Positions 1 to 11,605 are shown, numbered from the stretch's first letter. The stretch: 64,000 bases of DNA from Leucobacter allii (GCF_022919155.1 NZ_CP095045.1:62001-126000); one strand, 5' to 3'. Notes: generated from the sequence alone by a model not told the origin. Made by a program: numbers and translations.

Positions 1-964
1 GCCCCTCATGCCCGCGAAGGTATACGACGACGCCGCCGCGCTCGTGGATGATGTCGAGCGCCCGGTCGAGCTGCGGACCGCACTCGCACTTGAGCGAGCC
101 GAAGGCTTCTCCGGTGATGCACTCGGAGTGCACGCGCACGAGCGTGTCGGCGCCGGCATCGACGCCCTCGGGCGTCGGGGCCACGAGCGCGATGTGATCG
201 ACCCCGGCCCGCCGGTCGCGGTAGGCGAGGGCCCGCATCGCTCCGTGCGTGGTCGGCAGGGCCGCGTTCGCGCGGAGGCTCACCTGGCGGTGCGGGCGCG
301 CGGTCGCCGGAGGCCGTCCCTCCGGGTCGCGCTCGTCGAGATAGGCGATGAGCTGCTCGATGGTGATGACGGGGACGCCCTCGGCCGCGCCCAGCTCGAG
401 CAGGCCGGGCAGGCGCATCATCTCGCCGTCCTCGGCGACGATCTCGGCGATCGCCGCCACCGGACGGAGGCCGGCGAGCCGCATGAGCTCGACGCCCGCC
501 TCCGTGTGACCGGCGCGGGCGCGCACGCCGCCGTCCACGGCGCGCAGCGGGAGCACGTGGCCCGGGCGTCGCACGTCCTCGGGCGCCGAGTGCTCGCCGG
601 CGAGCACCCGCAGCGTGGTCGCGCGGTCGCTCGCGCTGATGCCGGTGGTCACGCCGTGCGCGGCGTCGACGGTGACCGTGTATGCCGTTCCGCGTACATC
701 CTCGTTGCGCTCCACCATCATGGGCAGGTCGAGCTGGTCGGCGATGTCGTTGGTCATCGGCGCGCAGAGCAGGCCGGAGGACCAGCGCACCGTCCAGGCG
801 ATCCACTCGGGGCTCGCGAGCTCGGCCGAGAGGATGACGTCCCCCTCGTTCTCGCGATCCTCGTCGTCGGCGACGATGACGGGCCGCCCGGCGCGGATGG
901 CGGCCACCGCCTCCTCGATGCTCGAGATGCGGCCGGCGGGTTCGGGGGAATCGGTGGGGGTCAT
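1..964 (-). CDS. ribBA: Bifunctional DHBP synthase / GTP cyclohydrolase II, 3' end outside the window
   Basis: Makes the two riboflavin precursors: 3,4-dihydroxy-2-butanone 4-phosphate from ribulose 5-phosphate, and the pyrimidine from GTP. The ATG is at 964. The N-terminal domain has the signature [11 protein letters not shown] near residues 33-43 and the later RAGHTEAG motif. The second domain begins around residue 210 and shows zinc-ligand cysteines (SECITGE, SLKCECG). The reading frame runs off the left edge, so the rest of the cyclohydrolase domain is missing from view. The start overlaps the ribE stop as ATGA, so it is translated with ribE in a ribD-ribE-ribBA operon under the FMN riboswitch. 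Identification is firm. Confidence 0.95.
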   Translation of the reverse strand, partial: MTPTDSPEPAGRISSIEEAVAAIRAGRPVIVADDEDRENEGDVILSAELASPEWIAWTVRWSSGLLCAPMTNDIADQLDLPMMVERNEDVRGTAYTVTVDAAHGVTTGISASDRATTLRVLAGEHSAPEDVRRPGHVLPLRAVDGGVRARAGHTEAGVELMRLAGLRPVAAIAEIVAEDGEMMRLPGLLELGAAEGVPVITIEQLIAYLDERDPEGRPPATARPHRQVSLRANAALPTTHGAMRALAYRDRRAGVDHIALVAPTPEGVDAGADTLVRVHSECITGEAFGSLKCECGPQLDRALDIIHERGGVVVYLRGHEG

Positions 965-1647
965 GCGCGGCTTCCTTCGGGGACGTGCGGTTCGGTGAGG
1001 GCGGCGGGCTCGCCGCCGAAGCGGAGCATGCGGGCGACGTGGCGCGCGAGGATGTCGGTCTCGACGTTCACCCGGTCGCCGGGCTCGAGCGCGCCGAGCG
1101 TCGTGGCGGCGAGCGTCTCGGGGATGAGCGAGACCTCGAACCAGTGGCCGGATCCGCCCTCCTCGCCGCCGGCGGGGTCGGAGATGCCGGAGACGGTGAG
1201 CGAGACCCCCGAGAGCGTCACGGAGCCCTTGTCGACGAGCAGGGGAGCGAGGGCGGCCGGGAGGGCGAAGCGCAGCACGCGCCACTGCTCGGCCGGGGTG
1301 GACGTGACGAGGCTCGCGGTGCCGTCGACGTGCCCCTGGACGATGTGGCCGCCGAGCCGGGTGTCGACGCGCACGGCGCGTTCGAGGTTCACCCGGCTGC
1401 CGGGGATCAGCGCGCCGAGCGTCGACATGCGCAGCGACTGGGCCATCACGTCGGCGGTGAAGGTACCGCGGCCGTCCGACGTGGTCCCCTGCTCGATCAC
1501 CGTCAAGCAGACGCCGGACACCGCGATCGAGGCGCCGTGAACGGCGTCCGCGGTGACGACGGGGCCCGCGATGGTGAGGCGGAGCGAATCATCGATCGCC
1601 TCGACGGCCACGATCTCGCCGATCTCCTCGATGAGTCCTGTGAACAT
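961..1647 (-). CDS. ribE: Riboflavin synthase alpha chain
   Basis: Dismutates two 6,7-dimethyl-8-ribityllumazine molecules into riboflavin and a pyrimidine in the cytosol. The 228-residue protein starts with the family-typical [10 protein letters not shown] and has two lumazine-binding repeats, about residues 1-97 and 98-200. The second contains the [11 protein letters not shown] block. It lies two bases downstream of ribD and overlaps ribBA by four bases, so the three genes form one riboflavin operon read leftward. The C-terminal tail after about residue 205 is not conserved. Length is slightly above the usual 200-220 residues. Confidence 0.95.
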   Translation of the reverse strand: MFTGLIEEIGEIVAVEAIDDSLRLTIAGPVVTADAVHGASIAVSGVCLTVIEQGTTSDGRGTFTADVMAQSLRMSTLGALIPGSRVNLERAVRVDTRLGGHIVQGHVDGTASLVTSTPAEQWRVLRFALPAALAPLLVDKGSVTLSGVSLTVSGISDPAGGEEGGSGHWFEVSLIPETLAATTLGALEPGDRVNVETDILARHVARMLRFGGEPAALTEPHVPEGSRA

Positions 1648-1649
1648 GC

Positions 1650-2786
1650 CTATCCTTCCTCGGAGGCGTGGTCCCCGGGGGCCGGGGAGTCTGGGGTTGC
1701 ACGTGAAACACGATCGGCTCGGACGAGCAGATCCGCGCCGAGCTCGAGGCGCTCGCGCACCGCGAGCCGCGCGATCCCCGCCATGCTCGGGATCCCGAGG
1801 TCGCCGAGCGCGAGCCTCGGGCCGCCGAGCAGCGCCGGGGCGACGTAGACGAGCAGCTCATCCGCCAGGCCGGCCGCGATCAGCGCGCTCGCGACCCGCG
1901 GCCCGCCCTCGACGAAGAGGCTCCCGATGCCGCGCGCGGCGAGCCCGGCGAGTTCGGCGGGGAGATCGTCGCCCGGGAGCCTCAGGGGCTCGGGGACGCC
2001 CCGCGCCGCGAGCGCGGGATGCGCGCGCACCCGCGCCGCCTCGGGGATGCCCCGGTGCCCGAGCACGACGGGGATCGGCTGCTCGGACGCCGGGACGAGG
2101 AGCGCCCCCTCGGCGTCGCGCGCGGTGAGTTCCGGGTCGTCGGCGAGCAGCGTGCCGGTGCCGACGAGGATGGCGTCGGCCTCGGCGCGCCGACGGTGCA
2201 CGTCGGTGCGCGCCTCGGGCCCGGTGATCCAGCGGCTCGTCCCGTCCGCCGCCGCGGCCCGGCCGTCCAGGGTCTGCGCCCACTTCACGGTCACCCGCGG
2301 GCGACGGAGCGGCGACGGAGCGGACGCGTCCGCGGCCCCCTGGCGCGCCAGCCAGGCGCCCAGCAGCGCGCGCGCCTCTCCCGCCAGAACGCCGCCGCGC
2401 ACCTCGACTCCGGCCGCCCGCAGCGTGGCGGCCCCGCCCGAGGAGGCGCGGCCCGGATCGTCCAGGGCGTAGGCGACCGCGCCGATGCCCGCGTCGCGCA
2501 GGGCCTCGGCGCACGGACCGGTGCGCCCCGTATGATTGCACGGCTCGAGGGTGACGACGGCGGTGAGCTCCGAGAAGCGGCCGCGCCACGGCCCGGGCAG
2601 ATGCGCCAGCGCGTCGATCTCCGCGTGCGGCGTCCCGGAACCGCGGTGCCAGCCCTCGGCGACGATCCGGCCGTCGGGGTCGAGGATCACGCAGCCGACC
2701 TGCGGATTGGGGTCGTCGACGGGCCCGCGTCGGGCGACCCCGAGCGCGCGGCGCATCGCCTCCTCGACGAGTTCCTGCTGCAGCAT
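1650..2786 (-). CDS. ribD: Bifunctional diaminohydroxyphosphoribosylaminopyrimidine deaminase / reductase
   Basis: Performs the deamination and reduction steps after GTP cyclohydrolase II. The N-terminal zinc deaminase domain has HAEID at residues 54-58, and C83 and C92 in the PCNHTGRTGPC block. The C-terminal reductase starts near residue 140 and has the VKWAQTLDGR motif and a late FVEGGP motif. I chose the ATG at 2786 (MLQQELVEEA), where homology begins. An in-frame upstream ATG at 2813 would add nine unconserved residues. First gene of the rib operon, directly behind the FMN riboswitch. Confidence 0.94.
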   Translation of the reverse strand: MLQQELVEEAMRRALGVARRGPVDDPNPQVGCVILDPDGRIVAEGWHRGSGTPHAEIDALAHLPGPWRGRFSELTAVVTLEPCNHTGRTGPCAEALRDAGIGAVAYALDDPGRASSGGAATLRAAGVEVRGGVLAGEARALLGAWLARQGAADASAPSPLRRPRVTVKWAQTLDGRAAAADGTSRWITGPEARTDVHRRRAEADAILVGTGTLLADDPELTARDAEGALLVPASEQPIPVVLGHRGIPEAARVRAHPALAARGVPEPLRLPGDDLPAELAGLAARGIGSLFVEGGPRVASALIAAGLADELLVYVAPALLGGPRLALGDLGIPSMAGIARLAVRERLELGADLLVRADRVSRATPDSPAPGDHASEEG

Positions 2787-2835
2787 CCGGCGATCCTCAC
2801 GTCCCGGGTGCACAGGGTGCGGACGGTCGCCCGTC

Positions 2836-2983
2836 CTCCTGCATTCCTCTCATCCGGACTACACAGGCGGACTCCGCACTGCCATCACCGTCGGTACCGG
2901 AGTTCCACCGGTTCGGCCTCGCGGATGCGAGGGTCGCGGACTGTCACCGCCGGTTCGGATTCTCACCGACCCCGGAACACGCT
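2836..2983 (-). ncRNA. FMN riboswitch (RFN element)
   Basis: Read on the minus strand, the leader of ribD contains the conserved RFN blocks in order: GGGGTCGGTG, then AATCCGAACCGGCGG, then GACAGTCCGCGACC, then CCGGTGGAACTCCGGTACCGACGG, given here only as its flanks CCGGTGGAACTCC and ACCGACGG, then CAGTGCGGAGTCCG and finally GGATGAGAGGAATGCAGG. This is the classical FMN aptamer. It should lower expression of the rib operon when FMN is abundant. The expression platform lies between the aptamer and the start at 2786. I could not tell whether it acts by termination or by blocking the ribosome site. Confidence 0.95.
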
Positions 2984-3067
2984 CCTCATGCTAGCCCCTC
3001 GGGCGCGTCGTCGCACGCCGCCCCGTCACATTTCCCTCTGGGCGGAATCGTGCGGACGCGGCCGCTC

Positions 3068-3769
3068 TCACGAGAACAGCTCGGCGAACAGCTGCCCGTT
3101 CGCGATGACGTTCATGGACAGCGCGATGATGAGCGCGTTGAAGAAGAAGGCGAACGTCGTGTGCCACACGACCGTCCAGCGCATGTGGGTGTCGAGGACC
3201 TTCACGTCGGAGACGGAGAACGTCGTCGAGTTCGTGAAGGCGAAGTACGCGAAATCCGCCAGGCGCGGGCTCGGAGTCCCGGGGAACTCGAGCGGCGGCG
3301 CCGAGGATCGGTGGAAGCGCGAGAAGTAGATCCGAGCGTAGCCCCAGTTGAACATCACCCAGGAGAGCAGCATCGCCCAGACCGCGGTGAACTCGGCAAT
3401 GGGGTCGTGCACGTCCTGACCGATGTCGGTGATGAGATCCACCGCCACCGACAGTCCGATGACGCTCGCGCCGAAGGTGAAGACCATCGTGAACAGCCGG
3501 GTGACGGGGTGGCCGATGAGCACCCGCGTGGCGGTGGGGTCGGGCTGGCGAATGCGCACCTGGAGACTGAGCGCGAGCGCGGTGAGGGCGAGGTACAGCA
3601 TCGCGACGCTGCACCACACGAAGCGCTGGGCGATCATGAGATCGTCGTCGCCGCCCCAGAGCAGATCCGCGCCCACCCAGACGAGGGCCAGCTGCATGAG
3701 CAGACCGAGCACCTCGCCGCCGATGCTGAGTGCCGCGCTCGCCGTGCGCCAGGGGGAGCGCTCCGCCAT
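3068..3769 (-). CDS. DUF1345 family integral membrane protein
   Basis: A 233-residue hydrophobic protein with about five predicted membrane segments (near residues 15-35, 48-68, 85-110, 130-150 and 200-222). The family signature is seen as FAYFAFTNSTTFSVSDV near residues 170-186. The function of the family is unknown. It begins five bases after the stop of the rhomboid-like/DUF2156 gene, so the two are probably co-transcribed. Downstream lies the rib riboswitch leader of the same strand. Confidence 0.85.
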   Translation of the reverse strand: MAERSPWRTASAALSIGGEVLGLLMQLALVWVGADLLWGGDDDLMIAQRFVWCSVAMLYLALTALALSLQVRIRQPDPTATRVLIGHPVTRLFTMVFTFGASVIGLSVAVDLITDIGQDVHDPIAEFTAVWAMLLSWVMFNWGYARIYFSRFHRSSAPPLEFPGTPSPRLADFAYFAFTNSTTFSVSDVKVLDTHMRWTVVWHTTFAFFFNALIIALSMNVIANGQLFAELFS

Positions 3770-3774
3770 GGCGT

Positions 3775-5871
3775 CTATGTCCGCGCCGCCGTTCCGGCCG
3801 CGGAGGTGACGAGATCGCGCAGCGACGCGTCCGGAAGATAGGCCCGGGTGAGCGCGACGCCGATGCGCGGCAGATCGCCCTCGTCGCGGTAGAGAAGGTG
3901 CAGGGACTCATGCCGCGGGTTGAACTTCTGCTTGAAGCGGTGCAGCGAGGCGAAGCCGTAGAGCGGTTCCACGAGGCTCCCGATCTGCTCGAGCACCTGG
4001 TCCACGGGTCCCGCCTCCGCGTCGGCCGGCCGCACGAGCGGCGCGCCCGAGAGCGAGACGAAGTCGTAGCCCTCGCCCGAGAAGTGCCGTGCGGAGGAGG
4101 CGATGAGGAACTCCATCACCGGCCCGAAGCCGCCGTCGCGGCGGCGCATGAGATCGAGGGTCCAGCCGGCGACCCGTCCGTCTCCGCCGTAGACGGGGAG
4201 CCAGGAGGTCACCCCGTGCAGACTCCCCTCGCCGTCGACGGCGATGCCGACGCGCACCTCGGGATCCAGCGCCTCCGCCACCGTGCCCAGGGTGAAGCGC
4301 ATCTCGGGCAGGCCCTTGTCCCCCGTCCACTGCTCGGAGATGGCGCGCACCTGCGCGAGGACGTTCCAGGGTTCGTCGGCGAGCCGCACCATGCGGAACT
4401 CGATCCCCTCGCGCTCGGCCTTGTTGATCGCGGTGCGCACGGCGCCCCAGGCCTTGCCGGTGAACTGCAGCTCGGGCAGATCGACGATCGTGTCCTCGGC
4501 GACGATGACCGAGCGCCACCCCTCCGGGCGCGCCGTCGCCGTCGCGGTGCCCGCCGAGAAGACGCAGGGGATGAGGCCCGCATCCTGCGTCGTGCGCTCG
4601 AACGCGGCGAGCGCCTCCCCGAGCGACCCGGCCGGCACGATCGGATCGCCGAGCATGATCGCGACGCCCGCGTGCTCCTGATAGCCGACGACGCCCGCTT
4701 CCGCCGGCCCGCGGAGCGCGATGTGACGGTTCTCCGGCCACGTCACCATCCACGAGATCGTCCCGCCGCCGAAGCGGCGGATCCGAGCAGCGGTCTCCTC
4801 GGGCGTCACGGTCGCGGCCGCCACCCGGCGCCGCGAGCGGCGCAGGGGCACCCGGAACGCGCCGCGTCCGATGATCATGAAGGCGAGCTGGGCGATCCAG
4901 TAGACGGTCGGGGCGACCGCGATCCCGACGACGTCGAGCGGCGAGTCGATGGCGCCGGCGTCGAGCAGCAGGGGGAGGGCGGCGAAGACGAGCGCCGCCG
5001 TCAGCAGGTTGAACGCGCCGAGCACGATCGCCGCGATCCAGGCCACGCGATAGCCCCGGCGCACGCCGTTCGCGATGAGCAGGATGACCACGACGTCGAT
5101 CGCGACGTCGAGGAAGGAGGAGACCGGCTCGTTGCTGCCGAGCGGCCCGTCGTAGGGCACGACGAGGCCGAGCACCTGCACGGCGCCGATGGCGATGAGG
5201 CCGGCGAAGGCGATGAGTCGCCACTCCCGCGCGCTCGGACGGCTCGCCCGATGCCGGAAGGCGGGCAGCCAGCCGCTCGCGAGCATCGCCGCCACGAGGG
5301 CGACCGCGTGCTCGAGGTCGTGGAGCTGCCCGAGGTAGAGCACCGACACCCCGATCCAGATCACCGTCGCGACGCGGGCGCGCAGCCGCCACGGCGACGG
5401 CAGCGTCGCGATGGCGAACACGAGCGCGGTGAAGGCGCCGCAGGAGGGGCCGACGTCGTAGACGGTCGTGAGGCGCTCGGCCCAGTGCCATCCCGTCTGC
5501 GAGACGACGGCGACGATCCCCGCAGCGCCGAGCACGCCGACGAGGTGGCCGGCGAGGAAGAGGCCGATCGTGCGCAGCGAGCCGAAGCGCCACTCGGCCC
5601 AGCCGACGCCGCCGATGACGAGCGGCGCGATGGTGAGGAACACGTACGGGGCGTTGAGGAGGAACGGCGAGGTGAACACGGTCCACCAGCGCCCCTCGGC
5701 GAACGCGGGCAGCCCGGTGGCGAACTCGGCGTACCAGGGCTTCTCCGACGCCGGCGACCACAGCGTCCCCGTGGCGATGCCGATCACGAGCAGCGCGAGC
5801 ACCAGGGCCGCGGTGAACGGCACGCGTCGCAGGAGGGTGAGCGGGCTTCGGCGCCGGGCGTCGGATTCCAT
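3775..5871 (-). CDS. Rhomboid-like membrane domain fused to a DUF2156 (MprF-type) domain
   Basis: A 698-residue membrane protein. Residues about 20-210 resemble a rhomboid fold, with a GPSCG segment (141-145) where rhomboid proteases have GxSG, and H184/H188 near the expected histidine. More membrane helices follow to about residue 345. Residues about 350-685 match the DUF2156/phosphatidylglycerol lysyltransferase C-terminal type, a GNAT-like fold that uses aminoacyl-tRNA or acyl donors. The likely role is modification of membrane lipids at the inner membrane. The residue after the candidate serine is Cys rather than Gly, so protease activity is doubtful. The -10 box sits six bases before the ATG, suggesting a leaderless mRNA. 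Confidence 0.72.
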   Translation of the reverse strand: MESDARRRSPLTLLRRVPFTAALVLALLVIGIATGTLWSPASEKPWYAEFATGLPAFAEGRWWTVFTSPFLLNAPYVFLTIAPLVIGGVGWAEWRFGSLRTIGLFLAGHLVGVLGAAGIVAVVSQTGWHWAERLTTVYDVGPSCGAFTALVFAIATLPSPWRLRARVATVIWIGVSVLYLGQLHDLEHAVALVAAMLASGWLPAFRHRASRPSAREWRLIAFAGLIAIGAVQVLGLVVPYDGPLGSNEPVSSFLDVAIDVVVILLIANGVRRGYRVAWIAAIVLGAFNLLTAALVFAALPLLLDAGAIDSPLDVVGIAVAPTVYWIAQLAFMIIGRGAFRVPLRRSRRRVAAATVTPEETAARIRRFGGGTISWMVTWPENRHIALRGPAEAGVVGYQEHAGVAIMLGDPIVPAGSLGEALAAFERTTQDAGLIPCVFSAGTATATARPEGWRSVIVAEDTIVDLPELQFTGKAWGAVRTAINKAEREGIEFRMVRLADEPWNVLAQVRAISEQWTGDKGLPEMRFTLGTVAEALDPEVRVGIAVDGEGSLHGVTSWLPVYGGDGRVAGWTLDLMRRRDGGFGPVMEFLIASSARHFSGEGYDFVSLSGAPLVRPADAEAGPVDQVLEQIGSLVEPLYGFASLHRFKQKFNPRHESLHLLYRDEGDLPRIGVALTRAYLPDASLRDLVTSAAGTAART

Positions 5872-5877
5872 GGACTC

Positions 5878-5883
5878 AGTCTA
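5878..5883 (-). promoter_or_regulatory. -10 box of a probable leaderless transcript
   Basis: TAGACT on the minus strand lies six bases before the ATG at 5871. Transcription should therefore begin at or next to the start codon. No Shine-Dalgarno sequence fits in between. The same arrangement recurs at several genes in the window. Confidence 0.55.
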
Positions 5884-5895
5884 GGACGCGAGTCG

Positions 5896-5946
5896 CTGCG
5901 CGGCTCACCGGACTGCGCGGTTCACCCGACGGCGCGGTTCACCGGA
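5896..5946. repeat. Three tandem 17-bp repeats
   Basis: Units at 5896-5912, 5913-5929 and 5930-5946 follow the pattern CTGCGCGGTTCACCGGA with one to three changes each. A partial fourth copy reaches about 5953. They fill the gap between the end of trpS and the start of the rhomboid-like/DUF2156 gene, upstream of that gene's -10 box. The function is unknown. They may be replication slippage or a protein-binding array. Confidence 0.8.
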
Positions 5947-5958
5947 CGGCGCGACCGA

Positions 5959-7898
<1,940 letters not shown>

Positions 7899-7904
7899 GC
7901 GTCC

Positions 7905-7910
7905 AGTCTA
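7905..7910 (-). promoter_or_regulatory. -10 box of leaderless xthA copy 1
   Basis: TAGACT on the minus strand is separated from the ATG at 7898 by six bases. This is identical in sequence and spacing to the box in front of the gene at 5871. Confidence 0.55.
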
Positions 7911-7952
7911 TGTCGCACCCCCGACGATGCGCCGCCCCGGGCCGGGTCGGGG

Positions 7953-8831
7953 TCAGAACACCATCGGACGGTCGTACTCGTCCTCGAAGGTGCCGCCGAG
8001 GAGCGAGGGATCGATGTCGCACACGACGGGCACGTGGTCGCTCGGCGCGTCCCCGGTGCGCTCGGCGCGCGCGATCGCGGCGCCCGTCACCGCGTCGGCG
8101 AAGGCGCGCGAGCCCATGATGAAGTCGATGCGCATGCCCTGGTCCTTCGGGAAGCGGCCCGCCTTGTAGTCCCAGAACGTGTAGCCCTCCGGCACGATCG
8201 GCCGCACGACGTCCTCCACGAGCGGGGCGAAGGCGGCGAGGGCGGCGCGCTCCTCGGGGGAGACGTGCGTCGAGCGTCCGACCGCGAAGGAGGGGTCGCC
8301 CATGTCGGCGTCGAGCGGGGCGATGTTCCAATCCCCCATGAGCGCGAGCGGGAGCTCCGGGTCCGCCTCGAGCCAGCCGGCCGCGTCCTCGCGGAGCGCC
8401 TCCAGCCAGCGCAGCTTGTAGTCGAGATGCGGATCGCCGAGCGCGCGGCCGTTGGGCACGTAGAGGCTCCAGAGCCGCAGATCGCCCACCGTCACCCCGA
8501 GCGCCCGCGCCTCGAGGGGGAGCCCCGCGGCGTCGACCCCCTGCACCGCCTCCTGGCCCGCGATGGGCTTGCCGAAGCCGGGCATCCCCGCGAAACCGCG
8601 CGCGACGTCGCTCATCTCGTGGCGGCTCGCGAAGGCCACGCCGTTCCACTGGTTGAGGCCGTGGATCTCGAGCTCGTAGCCGGCCTGAGCGAAGGCCTCG
8701 ACGGGGAACTGATCGGGGCGGCACTTGATCTCCTGCATCGCGAGCACGTCGACGTCCTCGCGGACGAGCCAGTCGACGACGCGTCCGAAGCGGGTGCGGA
8801 TCGAATTGACGTTCCAGGTGGCGATGCGCAT
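7953..8831 (-). CDS. Exodeoxyribonuclease III family protein (copy 2)
   Basis: A second EEP-fold AP endonuclease/exonuclease of 292 residues. Visible motifs are MRIATWNVNSIR at the start, AMQEIK with the catalytic glutamate E34, LMGDWNIAP and a late SDHVPVVCD. It is not a recent duplicate of copy 1: only motif residues agree. Two ExoIII-type enzymes are common in actinobacteria, where one is usually the main AP endonuclease. The ATG at 8831 is fixed by homology and by a -10 box seven bases upstream. It is transcribed divergently from the LuxR-type regulator gene. Confidence 0.92.
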   Translation of the reverse strand: MRIATWNVNSIRTRFGRVVDWLVREDVDVLAMQEIKCRPDQFPVEAFAQAGYELEIHGLNQWNGVAFASRHEMSDVARGFAGMPGFGKPIAGQEAVQGVDAAGLPLEARALGVTVGDLRLWSLYVPNGRALGDPHLDYKLRWLEALREDAAGWLEADPELPLALMGDWNIAPLDADMGDPSFAVGRSTHVSPEERAALAAFAPLVEDVVRPIVPEGYTFWDYKAGRFPKDQGMRIDFIMGSRAFADAVTGAAIARAERTGDAPSDHVPVVCDIDPSLLGGTFEDEYDRPMVF

Positions 8832-8838
8832 GCGCTTC

Positions 8839-8844
8839 AGCCTA
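8839..8844 (-). promoter_or_regulatory. -10 box of leaderless xthA copy 2
   Basis: TAGGCT on the minus strand lies seven bases before the ATG at 8831. No ribosome-binding site lies between, so the transcript is probably leaderless. Confidence 0.55.
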
Positions 8845-8868
8845 GCGTCCGCCCGTCGTGCCCGGCCC

Positions 8869-8897
8869 TTGCGGTTTGCGACCTCCCGGGCGACAAT
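8869..8897 (+). promoter_or_regulatory. Promoter of the LuxR-type regulator
   Basis: TTGCGG (8869-8874) and GACAAT (8892-8897) are separated by 17 bases. A Shine-Dalgarno AAGGAG follows at about 8932, seven bases before the ATG at 8943. It lies in the divergent gap with the second exonuclease III gene. Confidence 0.5.
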
Positions 8898-8942
8898 CGA
8901 GCCAGGGGGCTCCGGCAGCACGCGGACTCGCAAGGAGTTGCT

Positions 8943-11605
8943 ATGGAGGAGCGCAGCGCACGCATCGGGGCGGGCGCCCAGCAGCTGGGGGCCGCGGCGG
9001 CCTCGATCCCGCAACGGATGCTCGATCTCGTGCTCGCCGCCGCCGCGGAGCCGGGCTCCGTGACCACGCTGCTCGGCGAACCGGGCTCGGGCAAGGCGTT
9101 CATCGCCGAGCACGCCGCCGATGCGCTCATATCGCGGCTACCGGGCCCGGTGCACGCGCTCGTCCTGCCGCGGCCGCCGCGGCCGGGGAGCGGCATCGCC
9201 TCGGTGTTCGCGTTCGACTTCGAGGGCTTCGGTGCCGAGGGGGACGCCGGCGCCTTCGCCGAGCTCGGTCCCGTCGAGCACGCGCGCGGCGTGGTGCGCC
9301 GGCTCGGGGAGCGCTTCGCCGGGGACGCGGTGATCCTCGTGGCCCCCGACATCGACGACTACACGCCGCAGGATCTGCGCGTCCTCGAGGGGATCGCGCG
9401 GAGCGGCGGCCTCCGCATCATCGCCACCGCACGGCACGTCACGCCCGCGATCGAGCGGATCGGGCACGGGCCCCGCGTCCGCCGGGTGGCGATCGGCCCG
9501 CTCGAGCCGGCAGAGGCTGAGCGGTACCTCGCACGGCTGCTCGGCGTCGATCGCATCGAAGCCGAGACCCTGCAGTACTGGACCACGGCGGCGCGCGGCA
9601 ACAGCTACGCGCTCAGCATGCTCGCGCTCGCGGCGGACCGCGCGGGGGAGGTGCGCCGGAGCCGCGGCACGGCATGGGTGGCGAGCCGGGACGGGCGGGT
9701 GCCCGGGGAGCTCGCGCGACTGCTCGGCGACACGTGCGCGCCCGAGGAGTGGGGCATGCTCGAGCGCATCGCGCTCGCCGAACCGATCAGGGAGGCCGCG
9801 CTGCTGTGCAGCCTCGACACCGGCGTACTGGCCCGGCTCCTCGACCGCGGCATGGTCGTCGCCCAGCCGAGCCTCGGCGGATCCGCCGTGGGCATCGCCC
9901 ACCCGCTCCTCGGGGCGTCGATCCGCGCCGGGCTGTCGCCCATCCGCAGGATCCAGCTCAACGACCGCATCTTCCGGGTGCTCGAGGAGGATCTCGGAGC
10001 CCTCGATCCCGTGCAGCTGCCCGACCGCCTCATGCGGCTCGTGGTGTTCGGTCTCGAGGGCGGGCGCGAACTGCCCTACGCCTGGCTGTGGACGGCACTC
10101 GAGTTCATGGCGCGGGGCGGGGATCCGCGGCTCATGCTCCGGCTCGCGCAGGCGATCGCCGCGCACCCCGCTGCGGACGCCGCGCAGGCGGGAAGCGCCG
10201 CGCTGCGGGCGACCCGCATCGCGAGGCTGCTCGGCGACGACGCCGCGCGTCGGGCAGCGCTCGCCCGGATCGCGGGGATCCTCGCGGACGAGGTGTCCGC
10301 GGCCGAGCTCCCCGAGAGCCTCCGCGTCGGTCTCGTGCTCACCGCGATCCGCGAGCGGATCCGGGAGGGAGGGGACCCGCAGGCCGCGCTCGACGAGCTC
10401 GATGCGCTCGCCGCCGAGCACGGGGACGCGGCGGCGACGCCCGTCGCCGAGATGATCCGGAGCACGAGGGTGCACGTCCTCGCCTACTCCGGCAGGCTCC
10501 GTGAGGCGGCTGCGGCCTGCCCGCCGCTCGACACCTCCCCCGATCTGCACACGGAGTGGGCGCGCTCGCCCGGTCGGGCGATGGCGGCGCTCATCCTCGA
10601 GCAGCGGGGTGCCATCGAGGAGGCGATCTCGAGCGCTGAGCACGCCCGCGCCCTGAGCCGCCTCGGCCCGCATCTGCGCAGCGACCTCGTCGACGTCCAG
10701 GGATTCTGCTGGCTGCTCGGCTACTGGGTAAGCGGCAGCGCGGAGACCGCGAGACGCGTCTACGAGGCGCTCGTCGCCGAAGCCTCCGCCGACGCGCACG
10801 CCGAAGCGCACTACTCCGGCCTCGTCGAGACGGGCGCCGTCCTCCTGGGGATCCAGGAGGGGCGCTGGGGCGACGCGGCGATGAGCGCGGAGCGCCTCAC
10901 GCACCGCCTCGCGGAGCACGACGGCTACGGCCTGACGCCGCTCGTGCAGGCGGCTCTCGGTCTCGCGCTCGCGGTGCTCGGCGAGGCGGAACCGGCCAGG
11001 CGGGCCATCCACGCCGCCGGACACGTCCCCCGGGTCTCGCGCGAGCCCTCGACGGGCACCGGCGCATGCTGCTGCTGCGCGCGCGGCAGTGGCTGCGCGA
11101 CCCGGGCGTCGTCGCCGAGGCGGAGCGGATCGCGGCCTGGGCGAGCGACGAGGAGCTGGCGCTCATCGAGCTGCAGGCGCGCCACACGCACGCCTACGCG
11201 GTCGGCGCATGCTCGACGGAGGAGCTCCGGCGCGCGACCGAGCTCGCCGGGCGCGTCGACCCCGCGCTCGGGGCGGCGCTGCTCGGACATCTCGAGCGCA
11301 TCGGCACGAGAGCCGGCCCGAGAACCGCCGCGAGCGATCCGGAGGCCAGCCGCCTCGCCGACTTCGGCATCTGGCTGCCGCTGCCTCCGGCCCCGGAGCT
11401 CACGGCCCGGGAGCGGGAGATCGTGCTGCTCGCCGCGGTGGGGCACTCGAGTCGCCTCATCGCGGAGCGCCTGCACATCTCGGCGCGCACGGTCGAGACG
11501 CACCTCGGGCACGCCTTCGCGAAGCTCGGGGTCTCCAACCGCGACGAACTGCGCGGCTGGGCGACGCGGCACCGCGCGACGCTGATCGACCCCGGAAATA
11601 CGTAA
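8943..11605 (+). pseudogene. LuxR-family ATPase regulator (LAL/MalT-like architecture), broken by a frameshift
   Basis: Starts at the ATG behind AAGGAG. The first frame encodes about 700 residues: an N-terminal ATPase with the Walker A motif GEPGSGKA near residues 41-48, a Walker B-like AVILVAPDID, then helical repeat-like regions. Near 11043-11056 the coding signal moves to another frame, which begins around the ATG at 11066. It continues to 11605 with a clear C-terminal LuxR helix-turn-helix (LTAREREIVLL, RTVETHLGHAFAKLGV). The span is 2663 bases, one short of a whole number of codons, so one missing base would restore an 887-residue protein. The break is either a real mutation or a sequencing error. 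A DNA-binding domain cut off from its ATPase should not work normally. The target is unknown; the next gene, a cell-wall protein, is a candidate. Confidence 0.8.

Noticed and set aside
11066-11605. A separate 179-residue LuxR-type regulator gene
   Set aside because: It has no ribosome site or promoter and begins in the middle of a helical region that continues the upstream frame, so it is the frameshifted tail of the gene at 8943.
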